From Natronomonas sp. (GTDB taxonomy: Archaea > Halobacteriota > Halobacteria > Halobacteriales > Haloarculaceae), in the NCBI GenBank assembly GCA_007135435.1, contig SLIW01000187.1, positions 1 to 6,314 on the forward strand: 6,314 bases of DNA. The letters are read 5' to 3'. Shown piece by piece: positions 5,659 through 6,314 of the stretch. The notes beneath the pieces were generated by a model that made no database searches, had not been told where the DNA came from, and worked only from the letters and a program-made list of their open reading frames with translations. The position numbers and the translations under genes are program-made. Position 1 is the first letter of the stretch. Each line of letters starts with the position of its first letter.

Positions 5659-6314
5659 CTACCGCGGTATCCGACACCGATCGGTGTAGTCGACCTCCTC
5701 GATGGAGTCGATGCCGTCCTCGCCGCAGATCGGACAGTCCGGGTCCCGTTCCAGGGGCGTCTCCAGGAACGTCACGTCGGTCGCGTCGTAGCGAACCAGT
5801 CGGCCGTCGAGGAGCTCGCCGATCTCGAGCAGGTACTTGAGCGTCTCGGTGGCCTGCAGGCAGCCGATGGTCCCCGGCAGGGTCGGGAAGATGGCCATCG
5901 GCTCGTCCGACGGCACCGAGCCCTCCTCCGGCGCCTCCGGGAGTAGACAGCGGTAACAGGGTCCGCCGGGCTGGAACGTCGTCGCCTGTCCCTCGAGGGC
6001 GTAGACGGCTCCGTGGACGAAGGGAACGCCGGCGAGGCGGGCGACGTCGTTGAGCAGGAACCGTGAGGGGAAGTTATCCAGCCCGTCGACGACCGCGTCG
6101 TACCCGTCGACGACCTCCTCCGCGTCGTCCGGCTCGATGCGGCCGTGGTGCGTCCGGACGGTGACGTCCGGGTTCCGCGCGTCGACGAACCTCGCCGCGC
6201 TCTCCACCTTCGGTTGCCCGACGTCCGCCTCGCGGTGGACGACCTGCCGCTGGAGGTTCGAACGCGAGACCGTCCCGCCATCGGCGACGCCGATCGTGCC
6301 GACACCCGCGGCAG
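5659..6314 (-). CDS. UbaA/MoeB/ThiF-type E1-like adenylyltransferase (N terminus cut off)
   Basis: The frame is open to the window's right edge; 217 residues are visible and the start lies outside. Enzymes of this family adenylate the C-terminal glycine of ubiquitin-like proteins (SAMPs, MoaD, ThiS) for protein modification, molybdopterin synthesis or tRNA thiolation. The visible part starts in the glycine-rich nucleotide loop (AAGVGTIGVAD, 1-11). It continues with SNLQRQ (18-23), which supplies the ATP-contacting Arg, then DNFPSRFLLND (79-89) with the Mg/ATP Asp. Two CxxC pairs, CYRC (119-122) and CPIC (193-196), form the structural zinc site, and PGTIGCLQATE (146-156) is present. The whole resembles haloarchaeal UbaA closely, including DSIEEVDY near the end. 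Where UbaA carries its catalytic Cys, in a PDCATTGV-like stretch recalled from memory, this protein has PSDEPMAI (134-141), with D136 aligned to the Cys. It may be a paralogue with adenylation only, so I withhold the symbol ubaA. It ends 72 bases before the ferredoxin gene. Confidence 0.93.
   Translation of the reverse strand, partial: AAGVGTIGVADGGTVSRSNLQRQVVHREADVGQPKVESAARFVDARNPDVTVRTHHGRIEPDDAEEVVDGYDAVVDGLDNFPSRFLLNDVARLAGVPFVHGAVYALEGQATTFQPGGPCYRCLLPEAPEEGSVPSDEPMAIFPTLPGTIGCLQATETLKYLLEIGELLDGRLVRYDATDVTFLETPLERDPDCPICGEDGIDSIEEVDYTDRCRIPR

Noticed and set aside
2690..5689. A 999-codon open frame on the plus strand opposite the ATPase and ferredoxin genes
   Set aside because: It is antisense to two genes with unmistakable family motifs and runs across their intergenic gap. 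The product is a low-complexity Arg/Asp/Gly/Pro-rich string with no recognisable domain. Long antisense frames are expected in high-GC haloarchaeal DNA because stop codons are rare there.

Overview
The window looks like a haloarchaeal (Halobacteria) chromosome or megaplasmid segment. It is GC-rich, its proteins are strongly acidic, one protein carries a Tat twin-arginine lipoprotein signal typical of haloarchaea, and the gene starts show archaeal BRE/TATA-like sites with a mix of Shine-Dalgarno and apparently leaderless starts. All six protein genes I can support lie on the minus strand. The first (1-220) and the last (5659-6314) are cut by the window edges.

Left part (1 to about 2500; 55-62% GC in hand counts of five 60-base lines from 361-2640). 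Reading with transcription, from right to left, this part holds a short-chain dehydrogenase/reductase (2443-1649), a roughly 500-base stretch without a gene, a winged-helix regulator with a FilR1/DUF1724-type sensor domain (1151-333), and the N-terminal 73 residues of a nitroreductase-family flavoprotein (220-1). A conspicuous set of three alternating half-sites, GTGAAA / TTTCAC / GTGAAA, sits on the promoter of the nitroreductase, immediately downstream of the regulator gene. Together these look like a small regulated redox module.

Right part (about 2780 to 6314; 68-77% GC in the lines counted). Again with transcription, this part holds a UbaA/MoeB/ThiF-type E1-like adenylyltransferase (beyond the window to 5659), a Tat-exported lipoprotein [2Fe-2S] ferredoxin (5586-5095), a 335-base gap, and a heavy-metal P1B ATPase (4759-2780). 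The ATPase has SPC and HEGST motifs, no N-terminal metal-binding domain, and a strong Shine-Dalgarno site.

The most unusual points are these. The E1-like protein has Asp where the SAMP-activating enzyme UbaA has its thioester Cys. The ferredoxin is predicted to sit outside the membrane. The metal ATPase has His-His in place of the His-Pro signature dipeptide. The operator-like array in front of the nitroreductase is well formed. There is also a clear compositional step near 2500-2780. No RNA gene, CRISPR array, complete insertion sequence or origin was recognised. I found no single obviously new multi-gene system. The best candidate is the E1-like plus exported-ferredoxin pair, whose context is cut off at the right edge.
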